The notes under the pieces are model-generated. The model was not told the origin of the DNA. It ran no database searches and saw only the letters and a program-made list of their open reading frames with translations. Made by a program: the position numbers and the translations under genes. This document shows, piece by piece, positions 7,059 to 12,974 of a DNA stretch of 16,441 nt. This DNA comes from Halarchaeoplasma sp046498385 (GTDB lineage: Archaea; Thermoplasmatota; Thermoplasmata; Halarchaeoplasmatales; Halarchaeoplasmataceae). The stretch's first letter is position 1. Each line of letters opens with the position of its first letter. The DNA lies in assembly GCA_046498385.1 (NCBI GenBank), contig JAWOAU010000009.1:1-16441 (forward strand), given 5' to 3'.

Positions 7059-8378
7059 CTATTCAACCTCCAACGCTTTTATCATGGCTCTCATCTTATT
7101 TTCAGTCTCCATAAACTCTTTTTCAGCCACGGAATCTTCAACTATACCCGCACCTGCTTGAACGTATGCGACATCATCCTTGGTGAAGATGCTTCTTATG
7201 GTTATAGCAAATTCCATGTTACCTGAAAAGTCGAAGTATCCCACCGCGCCCCCGTAAGGTCCCCTTCTTTCTACTTCTAATTCGTCGATGATCTCCATCG
7301 CCCTTATCTTTGGCGCACCAGTAACGGTACCAGCAGGGAAGCACGCCTTGAAAACGTCAAAACAATCCTTATCTTTCCTTAGATTGGCAGTTACATTTGA
7401 AACCATGTGCTGCACATGAGAGTATTTTTCAACACCCATGAGTTCGTCTACTTTGACGGACCCATATTCGGACACTTTTCCCATATCATTACGGTGAAGG
7501 TCCACAAGCATGAGATGTTCCGCCCTTTCCTTTTCATCCAACAGCATATTGATCTTGTATCTCTCGTCTATTTCGGGATCCATTGATCTCTTTCTGGTTC
7601 CCGCCAAGGGTCTAGTTGTTAGTTTTTTATCCTTTACCTTTACCAACATTTCAGGAGAAGAACCTATCAAATTAGTTTCCCCGAAATCTAAGAAAAATAG
7701 ATATGGCGAAGGGTTGATATTTCTTAACCGTCGATATATATTTAATTGATCTCCACGGAACCTAGCTCTATTTCTCCTTGAAAGTACTACCTGATAGACC
7801 TCACCCTGGGATATGGATCTCTTTACCTTCGCAATAGATCTTTGAAAATCATCCTTTACGGTGTTAGATTCAACGCTATCCACTTTAAGGTCAACGACCA
7901 TGGCACTATCCGGTTTAAATAGATCCGTGACATTTTCGTTCCGTTTATGAGATATCAGGTAGGTCTTTTTGTCTATGTGATTGAAACAGAGGATCTGAGC
8001 AGGTATCATGAAATGATAATCCGGTAGATTTAAGGTATCTTCCGTAGAATCCGGCAGGGATTCGAAAAAACGAACTATATCATAAGAAAAGTATCCGACC
8101 ATACCTGAAGAAAAAGGCAAAAAATCAATTGTCCCTGCATCGAACTCGTAAAACTTTTTTCGTAGATATTCGTAGGAATTTTCAACTGTTTTTCTTTTCC
8201 CGTTATACTGAATTTCGTTCCCTTTCGCCTTGATATCGAATACAGAATCAAAACCAATGAAAGAGTGTTTTGCAAGTCTTTCAGGGCCCTCTATGGATTC
8301 CAACAAGAAACTATTAGCAGTGTATTTTTCCCTTATTCTCCCATATATATCTACAGGGGTTGAATTATCTAACTCCAA
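7059..8378 (-). CDS. trpE: Anthranilate synthase component I
   Basis: Converts chorismate and ammonia (from TrpG) to anthranilate, the committed step to tryptophan. From the TTG at 8378 the frame gives 439 residues: TPVDIY and FLLES (24-28), the latter part of the tryptophan feedback site; NPSPYLFFLDFG; GSSPEMLVKV; TRPLAGTRKR; AEHLMLVDLHRND; FPAGTVTGAPKIRAMEII; and RGPYGGAVGYFDFSGN. These are the chorismate-binding-fold motifs with the catalytic residues. The TTG is unlikely to be the natural start: homology suggests another ~25 residues, and a matching sequence is found in another frame at 8451-8404 (separate entry). First gene of the operon, so promoter and operator lie just upstream. Feedback inhibition by tryptophan is expected from LLES. 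Confidence 0.95.
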   Translation of the reverse strand: MELDNSTPVDIYGRIREKYTANSFLLESIEGPERLAKHSFIGFDSVFDIKAKGNEIQYNGKRKTVENSYEYLRKKFYEFDAGTIDFLPFSSGMVGYFSYDIVRFFESLPDSTEDTLNLPDYHFMIPAQILCFNHIDKKTYLISHKRNENVTDLFKPDSAMVVDLKVDSVESNTVKDDFQRSIAKVKRSISQGEVYQVVLSRRNRARFRGDQLNIYRRLRNINPSPYLFFLDFGETNLIGSSPEMLVKVKDKKLTTRPLAGTRKRSMDPEIDERYKINMLLDEKERAEHLMLVDLHRNDMGKVSEYGSVKVDELMGVEKYSHVQHMVSNVTANLRKDKDCFDVFKACFPAGTVTGAPKIRAMEIIDELEVERRGPYGGAVGYFDFSGNMEFAITIRSIFTKDDVAYVQAGAGIVEDSVAEKEFMETENKMRAMIKALEVE

Positions 8379-8451
8379 TTCATTGACAGATGTCTTCAGG
8401 TTAGATGTTTTTCCTGCGGAGCCAAAGTAAATCCCTTTCTGTTATGTTCAT
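8379..8451 (-). pseudogene. trpE: Probable out-of-frame N-terminus of trpE (one-base frameshift)
   Basis: ATG at 8451 begins a 16-codon frame, MNITERDLLWLRRKNI, ending in TAA at 8403-8401. The trpE frame continues at LKTSVNELELDNSTPVDIY. Removing one base of the TAAC at 8403-8400 joins them as ...RRKNIYLKTSVNELELDNST, which fits a TrpE N-terminus (helix, then short strand, then D..TPV.IY). The corrected protein would be about 463 residues. The TATA box lies 24 nt before this ATG and no Shine-Dalgarno is present, matching a leaderless start. This could be a sequence error, a real mutation with reinitiation at CTG 8399 or TTG 8378, or a short leader peptide; I favour the first two. Confidence 0.6.
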
Positions 8452-8475
8452 GAAGTGTGTTAAAGGTAGTGCACT

Positions 8476-8484
8476 ATTTAATAC
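8476..8484 (-). promoter_or_regulatory. TATA box of the trp operon
   Basis: The minus strand reads TATTAAATA, a good archaeal TATA box, ending 24 nt before the ATG at 8451. Transcription would begin at or very near that ATG, giving a leaderless message for trpE. A 10-bp perfect palindrome, TAGTGCACTA (8468-8477), overlaps the downstream edge of the box and could be an additional protein-binding site. Confidence 0.65.
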
Positions 8485-8490
8485 TTTTGT

Positions 8491-8506
8491 GTACGTTTTA
8501 GTACAT
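8491..8506. promoter_or_regulatory. Inverted repeat TGTAC-N6-GTACA, candidate trp operator
   Basis: TGTACGTTTTAGTACA is a perfect 5-bp inverted repeat with a 6-bp spacer, placed immediately upstream of the TATA box and likely BRE. The half-sites resemble TGTACA, the TRP box described for TrpY-controlled promoters in Methanothermobacter. A repressor here would block TBP/TFB binding. The in-operon winged-helix protein is one possible ligand. Confidence 0.55.
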
Positions 8507-8515
8507 CATTCCCAC

Positions 8516-8835
8516 TAACACGTCATCTCTCTATCTGCATAACGATTGAACGGAGGGTTCAGAAACGAAGGAGCCTCTTTAACCGGTTGGTGCTCTATTA
8601 TTCTGCTGATACACATATCAGAATCACTCAAACAACGAGTATATGTCTCCAGAGTCCAATGGATATCTCCGAGTTCTATCTCGGAGCCATCTCTAAAATA
8701 CGTAAATCTGGGAAGATAGGTTTGTGATTCACGAGGTGTTCTGTATCATCAGGGAGAATGGATGTAGATCTGAGAATATCGACCGACCGGATTTTTTAAG
8801 GACCCTTGATATCTCTTTGAATATCTTTTCGACTT
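8516..8835 (-). pseudogene. Decayed SAM-dependent methyltransferase, C-terminal part
   Basis: Minus-strand reading gives IFKEISRVLKKSGRSIFSDL and HPFSLMIQNTS, typical of the strand after motif III in class I methyltransferases (usually VLKPGGRLIFSD). After a frame change near 8740 it continues as RTPRESQTYLPRFTYFRDGS and LGDIHWTLETYTRCLSDSDM, then APSFLNPPFNRYADREMTC and a stop at 8518-8516. The SAM-binding N-terminal half is absent; upstream the sequence merges in frame with a GNAT fragment. At least one frameshift and one large deletion make it non-functional. The substrate cannot be told. Confidence 0.65.
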
Positions 8836-9135
8836 TGTAGATTTCGGAAAGCGTTTTTACCTCCAACAATTTGAAATCATATCCCCTAAGGTCCTGTATT
8901 ACATATTCTAATAATCTGGAGCCAGTGCCTTTACTTGCTGTTTTTTGTAAATGGCCGTCCAGGACATCTCAGCCACATATTTGTTTTTTTGTTCTATGGT
9001 GATGAAACTAAATACACGGTTATTTTATATGCAGGTGTACAGTTCGTGGCTCACTAAGTCCTGTACCATCTTTTTGTGATTATCTTCGTTAAAGTACTCC
9101 GGTATCCCTCTGGCGAGTTCAAGGCAATCTTTGGT
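8836..9135 (-). pseudogene. Decayed GNAT-family acetyltransferase
   Basis: The frame right after the GrpB stop reads TKDCLELARGIPEYFNEDNH and KKMVQDLVSHELYTC, then an in-frame TAA (9027-9025), then NNRVFSFITIEQKNKYVAEM and SWTAIYK. A frame change at an A-run near 8940 restores SKGTGSRLLEYVIQDLRGYD and LLEVKTLSE, corresponding to the acetyl-CoA-binding motif (R/K-G-x-G-S-x-LL) and the strand after it. The extreme N-terminus and the C-terminal third are missing, the latter replaced by methyltransferase sequence. One stop, one frameshift and two truncations mark it as a relic. Confidence 0.65.
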
Positions 9136-9738
9136 CTATTTATTATTCTTGAAAAAACCTATGTGTACTTTAGAAAAATGTTCCTTGGCTTTTTCGGTAA
9201 CTGATACAACGTACTCTGTTTTACCTTCGGTATATTTAACCCTATCATTCGGATACACTTCGGATAATTTTCGCTTTAGTTCGTCGTATCGTTTTACTTC
9301 GTCGGAAAATTCCCTTAGATAATCTCTGAATAATAGCCGGTCCCATAGTTCAGAATTTTTTTCCACCATGTGGATATGATGTGTGCGTTCACCCCTTGGA
9401 TTGCGCTTTATGAACCAAGCGTAGTACGGTGGTCGATTTCCTATCGTAGGTCTCCAAAAGTATTCGTAGCCTACTCCCTTTAGTATTGGTACTATATACC
9501 GCTTTACCTCTTCCAGACTTTTAACTTCTACCAGTATGTCGATGATGGGTTTTGCAGATAAATTAGGTACCGCCGTACTACCGAAATGTTCTATCCTTCT
9601 GACTTGTTCTTCAGGTAGTAAATCCCGTAAATATTTTGACTCCTCTCTGAACATTTCCTTCCACATAGGATCGTACGGTACTATGGATATCTCTTCTTTT
9701 ACCAGTTCTTGGATCCGTTCTTTCAGTTTATCATTCAT
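9136..9738 (-). CDS. GrpB family protein (UPF0157, nucleotidyltransferase-like fold)
   Basis: A 200-residue protein with the GrpB/UPF0157 signature: VPYDPMWKEMFREE near the N-terminus, IEHFGSTAVPNLSAKPIIDI (49-68), where GST with downstream acidic residues resembles the nucleotidyltransferase core, then RTHHIHMVE and LLFRDYLREF. Family members are proposed nucleotidyltransferases or are found fused to CoaE; the true substrate is unknown. ATG at 9738 overlaps the HIT gene stop (ATGA), with GGCGGT upstream, so the two are co-translated. A C-terminal tail of about 15 residues (KVHIGFFKNNK) extends past the usual end and leads straight into the GNAT relic. Confidence 0.85.
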   Translation of the reverse strand: MNDKLKERIQELVKEEISIVPYDPMWKEMFREESKYLRDLLPEEQVRRIEHFGSTAVPNLSAKPIIDILVEVKSLEEVKRYIVPILKGVGYEYFWRPTIGNRPPYYAWFIKRNPRGERTHHIHMVEKNSELWDRLLFRDYLREFSDEVKRYDELKRKLSEVYPNDRVKYTEGKTEYVVSVTEKAKEHFSKVHIGFFKNNK

Positions 9739-10175
9739 CGCTTTACCGCCGTCAATCGATCTAATTCGGCTTTCATCTTCGCTATAAACTCTTCATACTC
9801 TCTTTCGTCGTATATATCCGCTCTCCTTTTGTTGTAATCTATAGGCTGCCCGGGAAAGGGACCGTCCATGGTCCGGGGATACAGATGAAGGTGTAGGATA
9901 GTGTTTCCATGTATCTCATAGTTTATCTTCACGCAGCCAGTTACATTCTTTAAAGCTTCCGCGTAGAACTGTACGTCCTTCATGAAACCCAATAATTCGC
10001 GGTCTGTAAGATGGTAGAGTTCGACACCATGATATTTAGCAGTGGCATGACAGGTCCACTTGATACACTCTTCGGGCTCGGAATTGAGCCATGAGTGCTC
10101 TAATTCGTAGAGGTCTATCATACCTTCGGGCATCGGTTCCGCTTTGCAAACAGGGCAGTTCTCCGGTTCTGTCAT
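9735..10175 (-). CDS. HIT-family (histidine triad) hydrolase/transferase
   Basis: A 146-residue protein with CPVC at 7-10 and the core NYEIHGNTILHLHLYPR near 85-101. Aligning on the final PR, His95 and His97 match the second and third histidines of the triad (HxHxH) and Ile93 stands at the first. The second is the nucleotidyl-accepting residue in the family, so catalysis is plausible. HIT proteins hydrolyse or transfer nucleoside monophosphates from dinucleoside polyphosphates or aminoacyl-/phosphoramidate adducts. Translational coupling to a putative nucleotidyltransferase (GrpB) suggests joint nucleotide chemistry, which is inference. The ATG at 10175 lies only 30 nt from the end of an insertion sequence, so its original promoter may have been displaced. 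Confidence 0.85.
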   Translation of the reverse strand: MTEPENCPVCKAEPMPEGMIDLYELEHSWLNSEPEECIKWTCHATAKYHGVELYHLTDRELLGFMKDVQFYAEALKNVTGCVKINYEIHGNTILHLHLYPRTMDGPFPGQPIDYNKRRADIYDEREYEEFIAKMKAELDRLTAVKR

Positions 10176-10204
10176 CTCTTTCCATCTTTCGTGATCGTTA
10201 TGAA

Positions 10205-10217
10205 CCCAAGTTTGACA
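10205..10217 (+). repeat. Left terminal inverted repeat of IS copy 1
   Basis: CCCAAGTTTGACA, an exact reverse complement of 11906-11918. The same sequence opens copy 2 at 16086, and the adjacent bases (AGTAAGAGATAAAAGG...) are also shared by the two copies, confirming the element boundary. Confidence 0.9.
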
Positions 10218-10232
10218 GTAAGAGATAAAAGG

Positions 10233-10324
10233 TGCTCTTAGTTAAGTTTTTTTATGCAAATAAAACTTACATCCCTAAGAGCAAGACATATTTAGCGGAA
10301 AAGAAAAACATACAATTCTTTTCC
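10233..10324 (+). other. Two hairpins in the IS left end, structure kept between copies
   Basis: Hairpin A pairs TGCTCTTAG (10233-10241) with CTAAGAGCA (10275-10283), with further inner pairing AAGTTTT/AAAACTT. Hairpin B pairs GGAAAAGAA (10297-10305) with TTCTTTTCC (10316-10324). In copy 2 the outer stem of A is identical, while the inner sequence and all of B have changed, yet copy 2 still forms a stem at B's position (AGAAAAT/ATTTTCT). The structure lies ahead of the transposase promoter and could block read-through or form a small RNA. Confidence 0.6.
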
Positions 10325-10387
10325 ACAGCTAACTCATCACAAAACTAAGCTTCTCATACTTTGTGAATCGTTATAGAACCGAACAAC

Positions 10388-10395
10388 AATATATC
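10388..10395 (+). promoter_or_regulatory. Transposase TATA box
   Basis: AATATATC ends 26 nt before the GTG at 10421, matching archaeal TATA spacing for a leaderless message; no Shine-Dalgarno is seen. The stretch from ~10364 to the start codon is nearly identical in copy 2, in contrast to the diverged DNA just upstream. Confidence 0.5.
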
Positions 10396-10420
10396 TTTTC
10401 CTATTGGAACAATCGTAACC

Positions 10421-11746
10421 GTGCAGAAGTATTACGAACGGTTAGGATTGTTTGATATATTTGGAAAACACAAGAGCCGTGGTAGAGATATCAATGCCTT
10501 GGTGGAGGCATTGGTGAGCTACAGGCTCACCGAGAATCAAAGCGTTACAAAGGCAGCAGATTGGATCAATCGTGATGAAGTATTGAATACATTTAGCTTG
10601 GAATCTTTTGAGCAGAGAACGCTTTACCGAACTCTTGAGATAATCGGTATGAACCGGGAAGAAATCATGGCAGACATTCAGGAGATACTGTTCGATATAT
10701 TTGATTTTGAGCATACCGACATCAACATGGATTGGACCAGTTTTGTACTGTACGGAGATAAGTGTTCACTTGGAAAACATGGTTACAGCCGCGACCATAG
10801 ACCCGATAAAAAACAGATAACAGTTGGTATCAGCGAACTCGCTGATCCGATAAACATCCCAATAGGGATGACTGTACGGGAAGGTAATGTTAACGATCAG
10901 GTTCATTTTGGAGATACATTTGATCAAGTTGAAGTTCGTTTAAGGAAAGGTTCTATGCTCGTGTTCGATCAGGGCGCTAATCGAAAAGAAAATCTTGAAC
11001 GTATAGAGAATGCTGAACTCAAATACCTGACTGCTAGACAGTTGAACAAAAGCGACGAAAGTACATGGATCAAGAATTTTGATAGATCCAAAGCTAAGCT
11101 GGTTGATGAAAGGTATGGAATATACGCCCTCAAAAAGAGGTTTCCAAGCAGGATAAACTACCTTTATTTCTCAGAAGATCTATATGAACGACAGATGAAA
11201 TCCAAAAGAAAAAAGGTTGAAAGACTGTTAAAAGAAGCCGAAAACTTACAGAGATCTATCGAGAATAACAGGGGATTACCAAAACGGTACAGGATAAACA
11301 ATCCGTTGATAGATTGCGAATATTCGTATCAAACAAAGCTTGCTGCATTGAGTGATGAGGAGGCAAGAACTATCCTTAAAAAAGCATCGATAACGGGTAG
11401 AGAAGGGTTTTTTTGCCTTGTTTCAAACAAGGATTTGACAGAAAAAGAGGCTCTTGAGATATATAGGAAGAAAGACTCTATCGAAAAGATATTTCACTCG
11501 CTAAAAAACGAGATAAATATCAAACCGCTCAGGGTATGGTCAGAGCATTGTATTTACGGTGCTTTGATCGTTGGATTTCTAGCTCAATTATTCATCTCTT
11601 TGATACGTTTCGAGCACAATGATTTGAAGCATACTTCACCAAAATTCATCAAAATTTCGTTGATGAATTTGACAGTTACCGTTGAATTCGAAAAAACAAA
11701 CAAGACAAGGTACATTTTTTCCAATTTTAACCCGATTTATCTATGA
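10421..11746 (+). CDS. IS4-superfamily (IS1634-like) DDE transposase
   Basis: A 441-residue transposase for cut-and-paste mobility. N-terminal ~1-90 is a helical DNA-binding region (YYERLGLFDIFGKHKSRG). The catalytic core shows a first Asp in MDWTSFVLYG, a second Asp in LVFDQGANRKEN and a Glu in IYRKKDSIEKIFHSLK, the Y-R-E signature of the IS4 superfamily, followed by INIKPLRVWSEHCIYG and a hydrophobic helix. It starts at GTG; no earlier start is in frame after the TGA at ~10362. The sequence has no internal stops, so it may be active. IS1634-like elements are frequent in archaea; finer family assignment needs comparison. Confidence 0.88.
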   Translation: MQKYYERLGLFDIFGKHKSRGRDINALVEALVSYRLTENQSVTKAADWINRDEVLNTFSLESFEQRTLYRTLEIIGMNREEIMADIQEILFDIFDFEHTDINMDWTSFVLYGDKCSLGKHGYSRDHRPDKKQITVGISELADPINIPIGMTVREGNVNDQVHFGDTFDQVEVRLRKGSMLVFDQGANRKENLERIENAELKYLTARQLNKSDESTWIKNFDRSKAKLVDERYGIYALKKRFPSRINYLYFSEDLYERQMKSKRKKVERLLKEAENLQRSIENNRGLPKRYRINNPLIDCEYSYQTKLAALSDEEARTILKKASITGREGFFCLVSNKDLTEKEALEIYRKKDSIEKIFHSLKNEINIKPLRVWSEHCIYGALIVGFLAQLFISLIRFEHNDLKHTSPKFIKISLMNLTVTVEFEKTNKTRYIFSNFNPIYL

Positions 11747-11840
11747 AACCATGTTTCATATATCGAATGAAAAACAGAGTTTTTCATGTAGATCTCAAGT
11801 AATTTTGGGCAAAAAACATACTATAACCTGATAAATCGGG
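11731..11840 (+). other. Branched palindromic structure at the IS right end
   Basis: CCCGATTTAT (11731-11740) pairs perfectly with ATAAATCGGG (11831-11840). Inside are two perfect hairpins: TATGAAAC-CAT-GTTTCATA (11742-11760) and ATGAAAAAC-AGA-GTTTTTCAT (11767-11787). The closing stem begins within the last codons of the transposase gene. The arrangement resembles a multi-way junction in RNA or single-stranded DNA. Confidence 0.55.
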
Positions 11841-11860
11841 GTCAAAAGACCCCGAAAAAA
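11837..11860 (+). terminator. GC-rich hairpin after the transposase gene
   Basis: CGGGGTC-AAAA-GACCCCG is a perfect 7-bp stem with a 4-nt loop, followed by a run of six A on the plus strand. It lies ~90 nt after the transposase stop. It would be a strong stem in RNA, but lacks the U-tract of an intrinsic terminator in this orientation and overlaps the closing stem of the branched structure, so the two folds are mutually exclusive. Confidence 0.35.
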
Positions 11861-11905
11861 GACTTCTGTCAAATTCATTTTATTGAGAAATTAGCAAGAG
11901 CTAAG

Positions 11906-11918
11906 TGTCAAACTTGGG
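11906..11918 (-). repeat. Right terminal inverted repeat of IS copy 1
   Basis: TGTCAAACTTGGG, exact inverse of the left end. Beyond it (11919-12014) I see no gene, hairpin or duplication, only AT-rich DNA leading to the end of the PIN gene. Confidence 0.9.
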
Positions 11919-12014
11919 ATACACCTCAGTTAAACTAATCATTAATCGAGCCGATAATTAAATTATAGGCGAAGAGTTGAAAGGTTTAAGCACTTTGGCA
12001 AGTTAGAGTTTGGC

Positions 12015-12482
12015 TTAGGAAAATAACGTTTTTGATGTTACCGCAATGATGTTTCTTTTCCAGTCTCTCTCTGTTTTCATCTTTTCCACCGAGATGAGTG
12101 CTTTTTCTTTAGAAATAAGACCTTTTTTGGATGCGAAATATAATAAATGAACGCTAAAGAAGCAAGTTATCTCATCCTCGAATCTCTTAACCGCGTTGAT
12201 ATCATCTGTAACTAATGGTGTATCGATCTCTTTACATATCTGGAATAATTCATCTTCCGCCACATCCTTCCTTTTACATTTTTTCATTTCTAATCTCTCA
12301 GATTCGGACAACCATATTTTTGCGATCTCTCCATCGTCATCTGTTATTTCTGAAATCTCCCTCAATTCTTCCAAAACCCCCTCTGAGATTATGATATTAA
12401 AATTATCAAAGATAAGGTCAAAAAGACCTGTATGGCCTAAAGAAATTAGAGCGGAAGTATCAATAGCAAAAGAGTTTTTCAT
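12015..12482 (-). CDS. PIN-like ribonuclease toxin (DUF3368-type)
   Basis: A ~155-residue PIN-like protein. FAIDTSALISLGHTGLFDLI supplies the first acidic residue, an EGVLEELREI segment the second, AEDELFQICKE and LVTDDINAVKRF the remaining acidic residues, and a C-terminal region LISKEKALISVEKM follows. This arrangement resembles DUF3368/VapC-type toxins, which cleave RNA. ATG at 12482 or GTG at 12491 may be the start; GTG would overlap the antitoxin stop as GTGA. It is coupled to the upstream RHH gene, forming a type II toxin-antitoxin pair. Target RNA unknown. Confidence 0.78.
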   Translation of the reverse strand: MKNSFAIDTSALISLGHTGLFDLIFDNFNIIISEGVLEELREISEITDDDGEIAKIWLSESERLEMKKCKRKDVAEDELFQICKEIDTPLVTDDINAVKRFEDEITCFFSVHLLYFASKKGLISKEKALISVEKMKTERDWKRNIIAVTSKTLFS

Positions 12483-12487
12483 CAATT

Positions 12488-12778
12488 TCACTTCTCTACT
12501 AACTTATCGATTTCCTTTTTTCCATCTTTCAGATGTTTTACAATGAATTTAACATCTTCAGATTCTGAACCAAGAAGTTCAGTAAGTTCTTCTTCGGATA
12601 TGTGGCCCTTGGCATATTCCAAAGCGATAGCTTCTTTTAAATTAAGAGTTTCTTCCTTAACAGCGTGAGCTATTATATTTCTAAGCCATTCGCTCCTAGA
12701 AATGTGAAGCACTTTTGTGATCGCATCAATTTCTTGTAATAGATGTTCATTTAACCTAACGTTCACTTGAGTTGACAT
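12488..12778 (-). CDS. Ribbon-helix-helix antitoxin paired with PIN toxin
   Basis: A 96-residue protein. Its N-terminus, MSTQVNVRLNEHLLQEIDAI, followed by ISRSEWLRNIIAHAV, is a ribbon-helix-helix DNA-binding fold: strand, helix, loop, helix. The charged C-terminal half (SEEELTELLGSESEDVKFIV...) would be the toxin-wrapping region. ATG at 12778. It directly precedes the PIN gene and probably represses its own promoter by binding the inverted repeat at 12796-12819. It neutralises the toxin while the locus is retained. Confidence 0.82.
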   Translation of the reverse strand: MSTQVNVRLNEHLLQEIDAITKVLHISRSEWLRNIIAHAVKEETLNLKEAIALEYAKGHISEEELTELLGSESEDVKFIVKHLKDGKKEIDKLVEK

Positions 12779-12795
12779 ACCAATCGTTATACATT

Positions 12796-12819
12796 AGGTA
12801 TTAAATGCTATAAATACCT
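12796..12819. promoter_or_regulatory. Inverted repeat over the antitoxin TATA box
   Basis: AGGTATT and AATACCT form a perfect 7-bp inverted repeat with a 10-bp spacer. The minus strand across it reads GGTATTTATAGC, a likely TATA box about 30 nt before the RHH start. This is the usual place for an RHH autorepressor operator. Confidence 0.55.
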
Positions 12820-12830
12820 TTTGTTAGAAA

Positions 12831-12948
12831 GCCCAACCCTAACTAGGTATGCCAAAGTGCTCTTTCAATTTCGTATATACTCCCAGTTATGCGAGTCGCT
12901 AGACCAAGGGATTTAAGGATTAAATCTCGTAGAGTTATTGTGTTGGGC
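12831..12948. repeat. attC-like structured site (integron cassette end)
   Basis: A 118-bp imperfect palindrome closed by GCCCAAC (12831-12837) and GTTGGGC (12942-12948), exact complements that fit the integron core consensus RYYYAAC...GTTRRRY. A second paired block, TAACT (12840-12844) with AGTTA (12933-12937), sits a few bases inside, like the L boxes of attC. Within lie a short hairpin GTC-GCTA-GAC (12895-12904) and a perfect stem GATTTAA-GGA-TTAAATC (12910-12926). Length is in the known attC range. On the minus strand it begins 26 nt after the stop of the VapC gene, where a cassette's attC belongs. No integrase is in the window, so the call is tentative. Confidence 0.45.
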
Positions 12949-12974
12949 AGGGGTCAGAGAAAAGTGAATTTGCG

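Larger units (their letters stand above)
10205..11918 (+). mobile_element. Complete insertion sequence, IS4 superfamily (IS1634-like), copy 1
   Basis: About 1.71 kb bounded by perfect 13-bp inverted repeats CCCAAGTTTGACA (10205-10217) and TGTCAAACTTGGG (11906-11918), enclosing one transposase gene on the plus strand. No target-site duplication is evident: left flank ends ...CGTTATGAA, right flank starts ATACACC. That fits recombination with another copy after insertion, and a second copy in the same orientation begins at 16086. Both non-coding ends are rich in perfect hairpins (separate entries). Confidence 0.88.

Noticed and set aside
8401..8451. Classical tryptophan attenuator with leader peptide
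   Set aside because: Only one Trp codon, no competing terminator/antiterminator stems seen, and the peptide fits better as the displaced TrpE N-terminus.
10191..10206. Similarity of the IS left flank (GTGATCGTTATGAACC) to an internal IS segment (~10361-10378)
   Set aside because: Short and imperfect, and the copy 2 left flank lacks it, so probably chance or a trace of an older insertion.
11930..11991. GTTAAAC and GTTTAAG as a further attC-like pair after the first toxin gene
   Set aside because: The boxes are in the wrong order for attC (GTTRRRY first) and the second is imperfect; no hairpins lie between them.
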